Of a stretch of 32,769 bases of DNA, positions 23,839 through 32,248 are shown piece by piece; the first letter of the stretch is position 1, and the number at the start of each line of letters is the position of its first letter. The stretch is from CAZHGD01 sp964531735 (GTDB taxonomy: Bacteria; Armatimonadota; UBA10988), in NCBI GenBank assembly GCA_964531735.1, contig CAZHGD010000074.1, positions 1 through 32,769 on the forward strand, read 5' to 3'. Under the pieces are notes generated by a model that saw nothing but the letters and a program-made list of their open reading frames with translations, ran no database searches and had not been told where the DNA came from. The translations under genes and the position numbers were made by a program.

Positions 23839-23862
23839 GCCAACATGTATATACAAGTTGGC
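23839..23862. promoter_or_regulatory. 24-bp palindromic operator, GntR/TreR-like
   Basis: The sequence GCCAAC-A-TGTATATACA-A-GTTGGC is symmetrical over 24 bases with only one mismatched pair (23845 and 23856). The core TGTATATACA matches the half-sites I know for GntR/HutC-type sugar repressors such as TreR (TTGTATATACAA). It is AT-rich against a GC-rich background and lies between the divergent GTG starts at 23802 and 23959. No repressor gene is in the window. Confidence 0.6.
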
Positions 23863-23958
23863 AGATTGCGGCGGCGGAGTCAAGTGCCGTGGTGCGGCGC
23901 TCGCAGGAGCCGGTGAGGTGCCGGCGAACGGGCGCGTTGGCCGCACCGGAGAAGGCTT

Positions 23959-26444
23959 GTGGTTCGCCCTGCGTTGTCTTGGCTGTCGCTGCTCGTGACC
24001 CTGACCGGCGTAACGGCGGCCGAGCCGGCACGGGTGGCGCTGCTGCATGGCAGCTTTGGCAACTACCGCCATCGTGACGACTACGATGGGGTCGCGCGCG
24101 AGTTGGGCTGGCGGCTCGACAAGTTCGAGAACCAAGACTTCGGCAAGCTCGNNNNNNNNNNNNNNNNNNNNNNNNNNNNNNNNNNNNNNNNNNNNNNNNN
24201 NNNNNNNNNNNNNNNNNNNNNNNNNNNNNNNNNNNNNNNNNNNNNNNNNNNCGCGAGTTGGGCTGGCGGCTCGACAAGTTCGAGAACCAAGACTTCGGCA
24301 AGCTCGTGGGGCAGTTGGACCAGTACGACCTCGTGCTGGGCACGGCGCTGTTCAACTACGAGGCCAACGTGCAGGACTTCGCGCAGTGGCGCGAGCCGCT
24401 GCTGGCCTGGCTGCAACGCGGCGGCGCGCTGCTGCTGAGCGACTGCAACTACCCGGCGCACGTCGACTGGCTGGCGCGTCTGGGTGACGGCTGGGGCGTG
24501 GGACTGGCCAACTGCCAGACCACCAGCACGCCGAACAAGTGGCTCGACGCGAGCCACCCGGTGTTCAGCGCCGACCATCCGGTGCGCACGCTGGGTGCCA
24601 CCTGGATGCACCTGAAGCCGGCGGCCGGTTGGCAGTCGTTGGCGCGGTGCGCCGATGACGGTGCCACGGTGCTGTTCCGCACGCACGGCCGCGGGTTCGT
24701 GGTGGTCTCGGCCAACTGGCCGTTCTCGGCCGCGCAACTGCGCAACTTCCAGGCGACGCGGCAGTACACGCGGGCCGGATTCCTGCCGGCCATGCCCGAC
24801 GTGGCGGCTCTGACCTTCGGCGACAACGCGCTGACCACCGGCTTCCGCAACCTGACCGACCAGCCGCTGACGGTCAAGCTGGCCTTGGCGGTCAACGGCC
24901 CGGGCGGCCTGACGCTCCAGACCGGCAGCGAGGCCACGGCGCCGGGCGGCCAGGCGGCCACGATGCGCTGGAGTGTGCGCCTGCTGCGGCGTGGCGCCTA
25001 CGACCTCAGTCTCACGCTGGCGGTGGCCGGCGGCGCCAGGTTCGCGCTCCCCGCAGCGCGGCTGGTGCTGCCCGAGTTGGTCGAGACGCGCATCCTGGAG
25101 CCGGCCTACCGCGGTGTGATCATGCAGGCGGCGCCGCCGTCACGCGTGCGGGCGCGCATCACGCTGCACCCGTTCGAGGAGCGCCTGGCCGGCGCGCGCT
25201 ACCGCGCGCGGCTGCTCCGCGGCGATCAGGTGCTCGCCACGCACGGGCCGCAGACGCTGCCGGCCGGTCCGTTCGAGGTGTCGCTGCCGTTTGCCGACAC
25301 GGGTCGCGGCGACTGCACGTTGGAGCTGGCGCTGCTGCCGGCCGCCGGCGACACGCCGCTGCACGTGGAGCGGACGGTCCTCCCGGTGGTCGCGCCGCGC
25401 ACGCCGCAGGTGCTGATCGACCCGGCGGGCAACACGCGGGTCAACGGTCAACCGTACTTCCCGATTGCGCTCTACCACGTGCCGGCCAAGGACTTCGCGC
25501 GCGTAAAGGCGCTCGGGTTCAACACGGTGCAGGCCTGGGGCACCAAGCTGCCCGAGGCCAAGGCCAACCTCGACGCTGCGCAGGCGAATGGGCTGATGGT
25601 GATCCTGGAGGGCGCTACCTATGCGGCCGACAAGGGCGATCTATCGGCCCTCGACCCGGCACTGAAGGCCTTTGGTGACCATCCGGCGCTGTTGTCGTGG
25701 TACCTGACCGACGAGCCCTCGGGCGATGCCAAACTGGCTTGGTGCCGCCGGGTACACCAGTACCTGGCGGCCAAGGACCCGCACCATCCGGTGTTCATGA
25801 CCTCGTGCAGCCCGGGCGAGTTCGGCGCCTATGCACCGGTGACCGACATCTTCGCGGTCGATCCGTATCCCATCCCGAGCGCGCCGGTGACCATGGTGTC
25901 GGACTGGATGCAACGGGCCCAGACGGCGGTGACGCAGGGCCAGCCGGTGTGGCTGATTCCGCAGCTCCACAACTGGGCGGCGTATGACGGCCATCCCGAG
26001 AAGGGCCGCTATCCCACGCCCGAGGAAGAGCGGAACATGGTCTACCAGGGCCTGGTGTGGAACTCGAAGGCCATCTTCTACTACCCGTGGGACGATGGCT
26101 CGACCGGGCTGATCAAGGACGCCAAGCTCATGGCCGCGGTCGGACGGATCAACGCCGAGTTGGCGCAACTCGGTCCGGAGTTGCTCACGCGGCAGGCCGA
26201 GGTGACCGCCAAGAACGAAGCGCCGCACAAGGGGCTGTACGCCGCCACCTATCGCGGCCAGGGCGCGACGTATGTGGTTGCGGCCAGCGTGGACCATGCC
26301 GCGCGCGAGTTCGGCGTGCCGCTGGGCCGACCCGACGCGGCGGCGGCCGAGGTGCTGTTCGAGGACCGGCGCGTCGCGGTGGCCGCGGGCGTCCTGCGCG
26401 ATCAGTTCGCGCCGCTGGGCGTCCACGTCTACCGGCTGCCGTAG
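23959..26444 (+). CDS. Exported glycosidase-like TIM-barrel protein, interrupted only by an assembly gap
   Basis: The frame opens at a GTG (GGAG seven bases upstream) with a signal peptide ending near TGVTAA-EPARV, then meets a 100-N gap. Removing the gap and one copy of the 55-bp repeat that flanks it gives one uninterrupted frame of about 776 residues. Order: an N-terminal glutamine-amidotransferase/ThuA-like domain (ALLLSDCNYPAHVDWLARLG, TLGATWMHLK, GRGFVVVSANWPF), one or more beta-sandwich domains, and a C-terminal TIM barrel (NGQPYFPIALYHVP, VKALGFNTVQAWG, LLSWYLTDEPSG, IFAVDPYPIPS, AIFYYPWDDG). The Glu of YLTDEP (about residue 534) is a plausible acid/base. It resembles GH2/GH5-clan barrels, but I cannot fix a family. 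It is divergent from the DUF6259 gene and convergent with the kelch gene. Confidence 0.82.
24097..24306. other. Scaffold gap (100 N) flanked by identical 55-bp ends: assembly artefact
   Basis: Bases 24152-24251 are 100 Ns. The 55 bases before them (24097-24151) are identical to the 55 bases after them (24252-24306). The overlap equals a common assembler k-mer length (55), so two contigs meeting at a graph junction were scaffolded without merging. The true sequence is probably continuous. Confidence 0.9.
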
Positions 26445-26451
26445 GGCCGGC

Positions 26452-27393
26452 TCAGGCGCGCACCAGGCGCCACACATCGGGCTGCAGGTTGTTGCCGGCG
26501 ACCATCCACAGCGCATCGGCGTGAACGAACACGCTGGCGGCATGCCGCGGCGCCCACGGCGTGCCGGGCAACTCGGTCCAGTTGACGCCGTCGGCCGAGT
26601 GCCAGACGTCGTTGCGGTTGCCCCCGCGCTCGTGGTAGCCCTCGAGCACCCACAGCCGGTGGTCCCAGACGGCCACCTCGTGGTACTGCCGCGGCGGCCA
26701 GGGCGCGGCGGACAGCACGCGCTGCCAATGGGCGCCGTCCTCCGAGCACCACACGTCGTTGCGGAACTGCCGCGTGGGAGTCTGCGGCGTGTCGTAGGTG
26801 CCACCGCCGAGCAGCCACAACCGGCCGTCGTGGACCGCCGACCCACCGATCATGCCGCGCGGTGCCCAGGGGCAATGGTCGGCCACCAGCGTCCAGTCGC
26901 GCCCGTTGGCGGAGCACCAGACGTCGTCGTAGAACCGCTCGGCCGGGCCTGGGCAGAACGCCGGCATGGTCTGCCCGCCCAGGACGTACAGCCGTTCGCC
27001 GAAGACCACGGTGTGCTGCAGCGCCCGCGGCCCCCAGGGCACTTGCTCGCAGACGCACTGCCAAGCCACGCCGTCGGCGCTGGCCCAGACGTCCGACTGG
27101 TAGTGGTGCTGGTTGCAGTCGCCGCCGATCACCCACAGGCGGTCAGCCAACACGGCATAGCCGGCGGTATGGCGACCCTCCCAGGGCGCCTGCTCGTTGA
27201 CCTCGGCCCAAGTGGCGCCATCGGTCGAGGCCCAGACCTCGCTGTTGCAGATCCGCGGGAAGTTGACGCGGTCGCCGGGGTTCCAGCCGCCGAGCAGCCA
27301 CATTCGGCCGGCGAACGAGAGCGCGCCGGCGCCGTCGCGGGCGGCGAACGCCGCCTGGCGAGTGACCAGCTCCCAACGGTAGCGAGCGGACAT
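26452..27393 (-). CDS. Kelch-repeat beta-propeller protein
   Basis: 313 residues, no signal peptide, so cytoplasmic. Six kelch-type repeats of about 50 residues are visible, with phrases such as GRMWLLGGWNPGD, DRLWVIGGDCN, ERLYVLGGQT, GRLWLLGGGTYD, HRLWVLEGYHE and DALWMVAGNNL, and with DVW.S.DG.W motifs in between (SEVWASTDGATW, SDVWASADGVAW, DDVWCSANGRDW, NDVWCSEDGAHW, NDVWHSADGVNW). This is a six-bladed propeller. No copper site or catalytic residue of galactose oxidase is obvious. Related proteins are numerous in carbohydrate-degrading bacteria, and the function is unknown; a sialic-acid mutarotase-like role cannot be excluded. It is convergent with the glycosidase-like gene (stops seven bases apart) and divergent from the sulfatase at 27513. 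Confidence 0.87.
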   Translation of the reverse strand: MSARYRWELVTRQAAFAARDGAGALSFAGRMWLLGGWNPGDRVNFPRICNSEVWASTDGATWAEVNEQAPWEGRHTAGYAVLADRLWVIGGDCNQHHYQSDVWASADGVAWQCVCEQVPWGPRALQHTVVFGERLYVLGGQTMPAFCPGPAERFYDDVWCSANGRDWTLVADHCPWAPRGMIGGSAVHDGRLWLLGGGTYDTPQTPTRQFRNDVWCSEDGAHWQRVLSAAPWPPRQYHEVAVWDHRLWVLEGYHERGGNRNDVWHSADGVNWTELPGTPWAPRHAASVFVHADALWMVAGNNLQPDVWRLVRA

Positions 27394-27445
27394 GATTCGG
27401 CCCTCACAGCGGTCAAGGTTGCGGCGTCGAACCAGTATAGGCTGC

Positions 27446-27462
27446 GGCCACGGCCCGTGGCC
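27446..27462. promoter_or_regulatory. Palindrome in the kelch/sulfatase divergent region
   Basis: Perfect inverted repeat GGCCACG-GCC-CGTGGCC in the 119-base gap between the divergent kelch and sulfatase genes. It could be an operator or a small hairpin; in GC-rich DNA a 7-base arm may be chance. Confidence 0.25.
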
Positions 27463-27512
27463 ACACGGCCCGGCGCGAGTGCTATGCTGTGCCGACCGCG
27501 GAGGTACCGGCC

Positions 27513-28868
27513 ATGGCGCGCGTGCGGAGCGAGCGACCCAATGTGGTGGTCTTCTTCACCGATCAGCAGCGCTGGGACACCACCGGTGTGCACGGCAATC
27601 CGCTGGAGCTGACGCCGAACTTCGATCGGCTGGCGCAGCGCGGCACGCATCTGTACCACTGCTGCACCTGCCAGCCGGTGTGCGGTCCGGCCCGGGCGTC
27701 GCTGCAGACGGGCCTGTATGCGACCAACACCACCTGTTACCGCAACGGTATCGCCCTGCCGCCAGACCAGCGCACGCTGGCCCATGAGTTCGGTGACGCC
27801 GGCTATGCCACCGGCTACATCGGCAAGTGGCACCTGGCCGACTGCGAGCCGGTGCCCGCGGAACAGCGCGGGGGCTACCAGTACTGGCTGGCCGCCAACG
27901 TGCTGGAGTTCACCTCGGAGGCGTACCGGACGGTCATGTACGATGGCGACAACCGCCCGGTGCGGCTGCCGGGCTACCGCGTCGATGCCGTGACCGACGC
28001 GGCCATCCGGTATGTCGACGCCCACCAGCGGGAGCCGTTCTACCTGTTCCTCTCGTACATCGAACCGCACTTCCAGAACCGGCTCGACGACTACCCACCG
28101 CCGGACGGCTACCGCGAGCGGTATACCGGGCGCTGGGTGCCGCCGGACCTGGCGGCCCTGCCCGGCTCGCAGCACGGGCACCTGGGCGGGTACTACGGCA
28201 TGGTCAAGCGGCTCGACGAGGCGCTGGGCCGCCTGCTCGACGCGCTGCGGAGCCTCGACCTGCTCGACGACACCATCGTGCTGTACACCAGCGACCACGG
28301 CTGCCACTTCAAGACGCGCAACGCGGAGTACAAGCGCTCATGCCACGACAGCTCGGTGCGCATTCCGACGGCGCTGACCGGGCCGGGCTTCGTCGGTGGT
28401 GGGCAGGTTCGTGAGCTGACCAGCCTGGTCGACCTGCCGCCGACACTGCTGGACGCGGCCGGACTGCCGGTGCCGGCGCGGCTGCAGGGCCGTTCCGTCT
28501 TGCCGCTGACGCGCGGCGAGCGTTACGGCTGGCCTGAGGAGGCGTTCATCCAAATCAGCGAGTCGCAGATCGGCCGGGCGGTCCGCACGCAGCGCTGGAA
28601 GTACAGCGTGCGGGCGCCCGAGGAGCTGACCGGCGACCACCCGAGTGCGGACCGCTACGTGGAAGACTGCCTCTACGACCTGGAGGCCGATCCGTACGAA
28701 CTGACCAACCTGATCGGCCTCGACGCCTACGCCGAAGTGGCGGCGGTGCTGCGCGAGCGACTCGTGCGCCGCCTGGTCGCGGCCGGCGAGGCCGTGCCGA
28801 CCATCGACCTGGCGCCGGCGCGCCGCAGTGGCCAGCGCCAGGTCCTGCCCGAGGAGGTGAGCCAGTAG
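27513..28868 (+). CDS. Sulfatase with canonical formylglycine motif (cytoplasmic)
   Basis: 451 residues, no signal peptide. The FGly signature C-x-P-x-R is intact as C57-G58-P59-A60-R61 with the usual ASLQTG after it, so Cys57 should be converted by a formylglycine-generating enzyme. Metal-binding residues are present in VVVFFTDQQRWD and in LYTSDHGCHFKTRN, and IGKWHL fits the second part of the sulfatase signature. The RWKYSVRAPE and CLYDLEADPYELTNL end is typical. The start is the ATG with GGAGG eight bases upstream; a GTG at 27489 would be too early for that site. It hydrolyses a sulfate ester, probably of a carbohydrate, but the substrate is unknown. No FGE gene is in the window. It is divergent from the kelch gene. 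Confidence 0.95.
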   Translation: MARVRSERPNVVVFFTDQQRWDTTGVHGNPLELTPNFDRLAQRGTHLYHCCTCQPVCGPARASLQTGLYATNTTCYRNGIALPPDQRTLAHEFGDAGYATGYIGKWHLADCEPVPAEQRGGYQYWLAANVLEFTSEAYRTVMYDGDNRPVRLPGYRVDAVTDAAIRYVDAHQREPFYLFLSYIEPHFQNRLDDYPPPDGYRERYTGRWVPPDLAALPGSQHGHLGGYYGMVKRLDEALGRLLDALRSLDLLDDTIVLYTSDHGCHFKTRNAEYKRSCHDSSVRIPTALTGPGFVGGGQVRELTSLVDLPPTLLDAAGLPVPARLQGRSVLPLTRGERYGWPEEAFIQISESQIGRAVRTQRWKYSVRAPEELTGDHPSADRYVEDCLYDLEADPYELTNLIGLDAYAEVAAVLRERLVRRLVAAGEAVPTIDLAPARRSGQRQVLPEEVSQ

Positions 28869-28871
28869 CGC

Positions 28872-28885
28872 GCCGGGCGACCGGC
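28872..28885. terminator. Short hairpin between convergent sulfatase genes
   Basis: GCCGG-GCGA-CCGGC, a five-base-pair stem filling most of the 20-base gap between the two sulfatase stop codons. Weak on its own; position is the main support. Confidence 0.3.
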
Positions 28886-28888
28886 CGA

Positions 28889-30223
28889 CTACTGCTCCTG
28901 CTGCCGCTTCTGCTTCTTCCGCTGCTTCTTGGTGCGTTTGGCCTGCTTCTTGGCTGCGGGCTGACCGGCCGCGGCGCGATGGGTGTCGAGCACAGCCTCC
29001 AGGCGCGCGCGCGAGGCGGTGGCGCCGGCGTCGGTGGTGTCCTTGGCCACCGGCTTCTCCTGGTAGGGCGCGTCGGACAAGTCGAACAGCTCGCCCGTGT
29101 TGGTCAGCTTGTACTTCGCGTCGCGGGCGTATGAGCGGCCGTTGAGCTCGACGTAGACCCATTCGCGGGGCTTGCCGGTAGCACCGCGGAGCTGTGCGGC
29201 GAAGCTCTGCCCGTCGAGGGTCACGCCCTCGGGCAGCTTGGCATCGCCGAGTTCGGCGCAGGTGACGAAGAAGTCGCTGAAGTCGATCAGGTCGTGGTTC
29301 ACGATGGCGGCCGGCGTGGTGCCGGGCCAGTTGGCGATCAGCGGCACGCGGGCGCCGCCTTCGAGCATGGTCCCCTTCTGGCCGCTGATGGCTTTGCCGT
29401 TGACCGTGGCCGCTTGGACGCCGAAGCGCGCGGTGCCGTTGTCGCCGGTGAACAGGATCAGCGTGTTGTCGCGGAGCTTGAGCCGCTCGAGGTCGTCGAC
29501 CAGCCGGCCGACGAGTTTGTCCATGTAGGCCACGTTGTCGCGGTAGAGCTGGCTGGGGCTGGCCTGCGGTGCGCTGTCCGGCGTGCGCATGATCGGGCCG
29601 TGAACGTGCGACATCGGGTAGTACAGGAAGAACGGCTTGCCCTGCTGCCGCTTGATGAAGTCGACCGCGAAGTCGTGCATCACGTCGGGCATGTACTCCT
29701 TGGCACCCAGGTTGCGCGCTTGCCCGTTGAGGTTGTAGCCGCCGCGCTGGCTGGCCCAGTAGCGCCCGCTCGCGGTCCAGACCAGGTACTCGTCGAAGCC
29801 CCACTCCTGTGGGCCAAGGCAGATCTGGCCCCACTTACCGCAGTGGGCGGTGGTGTAGCCGGCCTTCTTCATGACCGTCGGGATCATCGTCTCGCGCGTG
29901 GGCGAGACGGCATCGCGGCTGTTGTTGCTGTTCAGCCCGGTGCGGAACGGGTACCGGCCGGTGAGCAACTGGCAGCGCGACGGGCCGCACAGCGGCGTCG
30001 AGTAGCAGGTGTCGAAGCGCGTCCCGCCTTTCGCCAGCGCGTCGATGCGGGGCGTCGCGAACGGGCCGCCACAACAGCCGATATCGCCCAGGCCGACGTC
30101 GTCGGTCAGGACCAGCACGATATTGGGCAATCGCGCGAACGCCGGCGCCGCACCGGCCCACCTGGGCAGCGCCGCCGCGGCCAACCCGGCCCCCGTGGCC
30201 TTCAGCATGTCCCGACGGTTCAT
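28889..30223 (-). CDS. Tat-exported sulfatase with basic C-terminal tail
   Basis: 444 residues. The N-terminus is a twin-arginine signal (MNRRDMLKATGAGLAAAALP with R3-R4), so the folded enzyme is exported. The FGly motif is C79-G80-P81-S82-R83 followed by CQLLTGRYP. Metal-binding residues are in VLVLTDDVGLGDIG (D41, D42) and in LFTGDNGT, and AHCGKWG is the second signature. The last 22 residues form a Lys/Arg/Gln-rich tail (KKQAKRTKKQRKKQKRQQEQ) that is not part of the sulfatase fold and could bind acidic, for example sulfated, polymers. The ATG has AGGAGG nine bases upstream. It is convergent with the cytoplasmic sulfatase and divergent from the creatininase-like operon. Export makes it the probable first step of desulfation. 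Confidence 0.95.
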   Translation of the reverse strand: MNRRDMLKATGAGLAAAALPRWAGAAPAFARLPNIVLVLTDDVGLGDIGCCGGPFATPRIDALAKGGTRFDTCYSTPLCGPSRCQLLTGRYPFRTGLNSNNSRDAVSPTRETMIPTVMKKAGYTTAHCGKWGQICLGPQEWGFDEYLVWTASGRYWASQRGGYNLNGQARNLGAKEYMPDVMHDFAVDFIKRQQGKPFFLYYPMSHVHGPIMRTPDSAPQASPSQLYRDNVAYMDKLVGRLVDDLERLKLRDNTLILFTGDNGTARFGVQAATVNGKAISGQKGTMLEGGARVPLIANWPGTTPAAIVNHDLIDFSDFFVTCAELGDAKLPEGVTLDGQSFAAQLRGATGKPREWVYVELNGRSYARDAKYKLTNTGELFDLSDAPYQEKPVAKDTTDAGATASRARLEAVLDTHRAAAGQPAAKKQAKRTKKQRKKQKRQQEQ

Positions 30224-30291
30224 GGCCGATGCCTCCTGCGCAACACAGACGCTGAAGTGGTCGGCGCCGATCAGTCGGTCCTGACGATTGC

Positions 30292-30320
30292 TTTACGGCG
30301 GGCCACGCGCGGGCTATGCT
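30292..30320 (+). promoter_or_regulatory. Candidate promoter for the creatininase-like operon
   Basis: TTTACG (30292-30297), 17-base spacer, TATGCT (30315-30320), about 50 bases before the ATG. Each hexamer matches the sigma70 consensus at four of six positions. Confidence 0.4.
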
Positions 30321-30369
30321 TCGGCCTCAGCAGGCGCCCTGTCGAGGCAGCTCGCAGTCAGGAGGCCAC

Positions 30370-31065
30370 ATGCGCACCGTACGCTATGAGGAGATGCTGC
30401 CGCACGAACTGGAGGCGGCCATGGCGGCCTGCCCGGTGGCCTACGTGCCGGTCGGCTCGCTGGAGTGGCACGGCCGGCATCTGGCGCTGGGCAACGACAC
30501 CATCAAGGTCCATGAGATTGTCTTGCGCGCCGCGTCGCGAGCCGGCGGCGTGGTGGTGCCGCCGACCTACTGGGGCCACATGGCGCCCTGGAAGCCGGGC
30601 TGCCATCCGGGCTTGCCGGCCGAGGTCGTCGACGCCCTGTTCACGGCCATCTTCCAAGGGCTGGTCACCGTCGGCTTCAAGGTGGTGATCGGCATCACCG
30701 GGCACGATGTGGTCGAACAGGTGGCCTCGCTCCAGAAGGCGGCCGAGGCCATCAGCGGCGACGGCACCGCAGTGGGCGACGCACTGATGGAAGGCGATCT
30801 GTACGACCTGCCCGGCGATAGCATGGACCACGCGGCGCACTGGGAGACCAGCATCCTGATGCACGTGCGACCCGACCTGGTCGACCTGGCGCAACTGGCC
30901 GACGTGGACCTGAGCACTCAGGAAGCGGCCAGCGCCGCCGGCATCTGGGGGCGTGACCCACGCACCGACGCCTCGGCCGAGTTGGGCGCGCGCATCGTCG
31001 ATCGCATCGCCGACAACCTCGGCCGCAAGGCTCAGGAACTGCTCGCCGGCCTGCGCGAAGCGTAG
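30370..31065 (+). CDS. Creatininase-family amidohydrolase-like protein
   Basis: 231 residues, cytoplasmic. The family start PVGSLEWHGRHLALGNDTI gives metal ligands E32, H34 and D43, as in creatininase and related enzymes (for example MftE). Later, ITGHDVVEQ keeps the His of the usual NGHGGN segment but loses the GGN, and AHWETS keeps the Glu of the HAGExETS segment. Metal binding is thus likely, while substrate and full activity are uncertain; the altered NGHGGN site suggests a divergent subfamily. The ATG has GGAGG four bases upstream; an ORF start further upstream has no such site. The tandem kinase-like gene follows seven bases after the stop, then DUF190, forming a compact operon. Confidence 0.85.
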   Translation: MRTVRYEEMLPHELEAAMAACPVAYVPVGSLEWHGRHLALGNDTIKVHEIVLRAASRAGGVVVPPTYWGHMAPWKPGCHPGLPAEVVDALFTAIFQGLVTVGFKVVIGITGHDVVEQVASLQKAAEAISGDGTAVGDALMEGDLYDLPGDSMDHAAHWETSILMHVRPDLVDLAQLADVDLSTQEAASAAGIWGRDPRTDASAELGARIVDRIADNLGRKAQELLAGLREA

Positions 31066-31072
31066 CGGCGGC

Positions 31073-32248
31073 ATGGTCATCACGGTGTCGGGCGGCCTGG
31101 GCGTTGGCGAGACGGCGTTCGTAGCCGAACTGGCCGCGCGCGTCGCCTTGCCGGTGCTGAGTCGCGACGCCATCGCGGCGGCACTCGGGCAGTCGCCGAT
31201 GGTGGTGGCCGGCGACACCGACGAGTTGGTGCCCAGCGAGGCCGGCTTCCGCGCCTGGTTCCGTGGTGACCGGCGGGTCGGTGACGCCCTGGCCGGCCGG
31301 CTCTGGGCCATGCTGGCCAACCGCGACGCCATCGTGGTCGGGTGGGGCGGCGCCGATGTGTTCGGCAAGCGTCCGGCGGCCGTTCACCTGCGGCTGGTGG
31401 CGACACTCACCGATCGTTGCCGCCGCGTGGCGGAACAGCGCAGCCTGGACGAGGCAGCCGCGAGTCGCGCGGTGGCCGACAGCGACGCGCACCGGGCCGA
31501 GTTCCACCAGCGCCTGTTCGGCACCGGCTGGGCCGACGCGCGGCGCTACCATGCGGTGCTCAATCTGTCGCGCCTCGACGTGACGGCGGCGGCCGACTTG
31601 GCGGCGCGCCTGATCGCCGCCGCGGGTGGTCCGGCGCCGGTGCGGCCAACCGACGGGCCCACCTGGCGGCAGGTCACCATCTCGCGGCAGTTCGGCGCCG
31701 GCGGGGCCGAGTTGGGCGAGCTGCTGTCGGCCGTGCTCGGCTGGCCGACCTATGACCGCCAGTTGCTGCACCAATCCGGTGGCCTGGCCGGTCTGGCGCT
31801 GCCGGCGCTCGTCCACCTGGATGAGCACGGTCCGGGCTTTCTCGAGCGGTTGCGCCTGTTGCAGGGCTCGGCCAGCTACTTCGCGGGGCTGCGCCAGGCG
31901 ATCGCGGCGGCGGTCGAGGCTGGCCCGGCCGTGCTGGTGGGCCGCGGCGCCAGCTTCCTGGTGCCCGGCGATGCCGCGCTGCACCTGCGACTGGTGGCCG
32001 ACGACGCCGACCGGCAGGAGCGCATCATGCGCCGCCGCTGGCTGGCGGCGGCGGCAGCCGCCACGCTGATTCGCGACGAGGACCGGGCGCGGGCCGAGTT
32101 CCACCGGCACTTCTTCGGCGCCGATGGGTCCGAGCCGACGCTCTACCACCTGACGCTCAGCTCCAGCCGGCTGCCGTTGACGGCTCTGGCCGACGCGATC
32201 GCCCGGTATGTGTGTGACTGCCGCCCGCGACAGGAAGGCGAACCATGA
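31073..32248 (+). CDS. Tandem cytidylate-kinase-like protein (two fused copies)
   Basis: 391 residues made of two related halves, about 1-190 and 197-390. Both follow the cytidylate-kinase-like (Cytidylate_kin2) pattern: VITVSGGLGVGETA in the first and VTISRQFGAGGAELG in the second, then VVGWGGADVFG and VLVGRGASFLVPG, then HLRLVAT and HLRLVAD, then HRAEFHQRLFG and ARAEFHRHFFG, and finally LNLSRLDVTAAADL and LSSSRLPLTALADA. The P-loop Lys is absent from both halves (Glu13 in the first, Gly in the second); relatives of this family often lack it too. ATP binding and kinase activity are therefore uncertain. The ATG starts seven bases after the creatininase-like stop, and the TGA overlaps the DUF190 start as ATGA. 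The frame is open further upstream but overlaps the previous gene. Confidence 0.83.
   Translation: MVITVSGGLGVGETAFVAELAARVALPVLSRDAIAAALGQSPMVVAGDTDELVPSEAGFRAWFRGDRRVGDALAGRLWAMLANRDAIVVGWGGADVFGKRPAAVHLRLVATLTDRCRRVAEQRSLDEAAASRAVADSDAHRAEFHQRLFGTGWADARRYHAVLNLSRLDVTAAADLAARLIAAAGGPAPVRPTDGPTWRQVTISRQFGAGGAELGELLSAVLGWPTYDRQLLHQSGGLAGLALPALVHLDEHGPGFLERLRLLQGSASYFAGLRQAIAAAVEAGPAVLVGRGASFLVPGDAALHLRLVADDADRQERIMRRRWLAAAAAATLIRDEDRARAEFHRHFFGADGSEPTLYHLTLSSSRLPLTALADAIARYVCDCRPRQEGEP

Noticed and set aside
24097..24306. 55-bp direct repeat as an attachment site or real duplication
   Set aside because: The two copies flank exactly 100 Ns, are identical, match a common assembly k-mer length, and merging them restores the reading frame.
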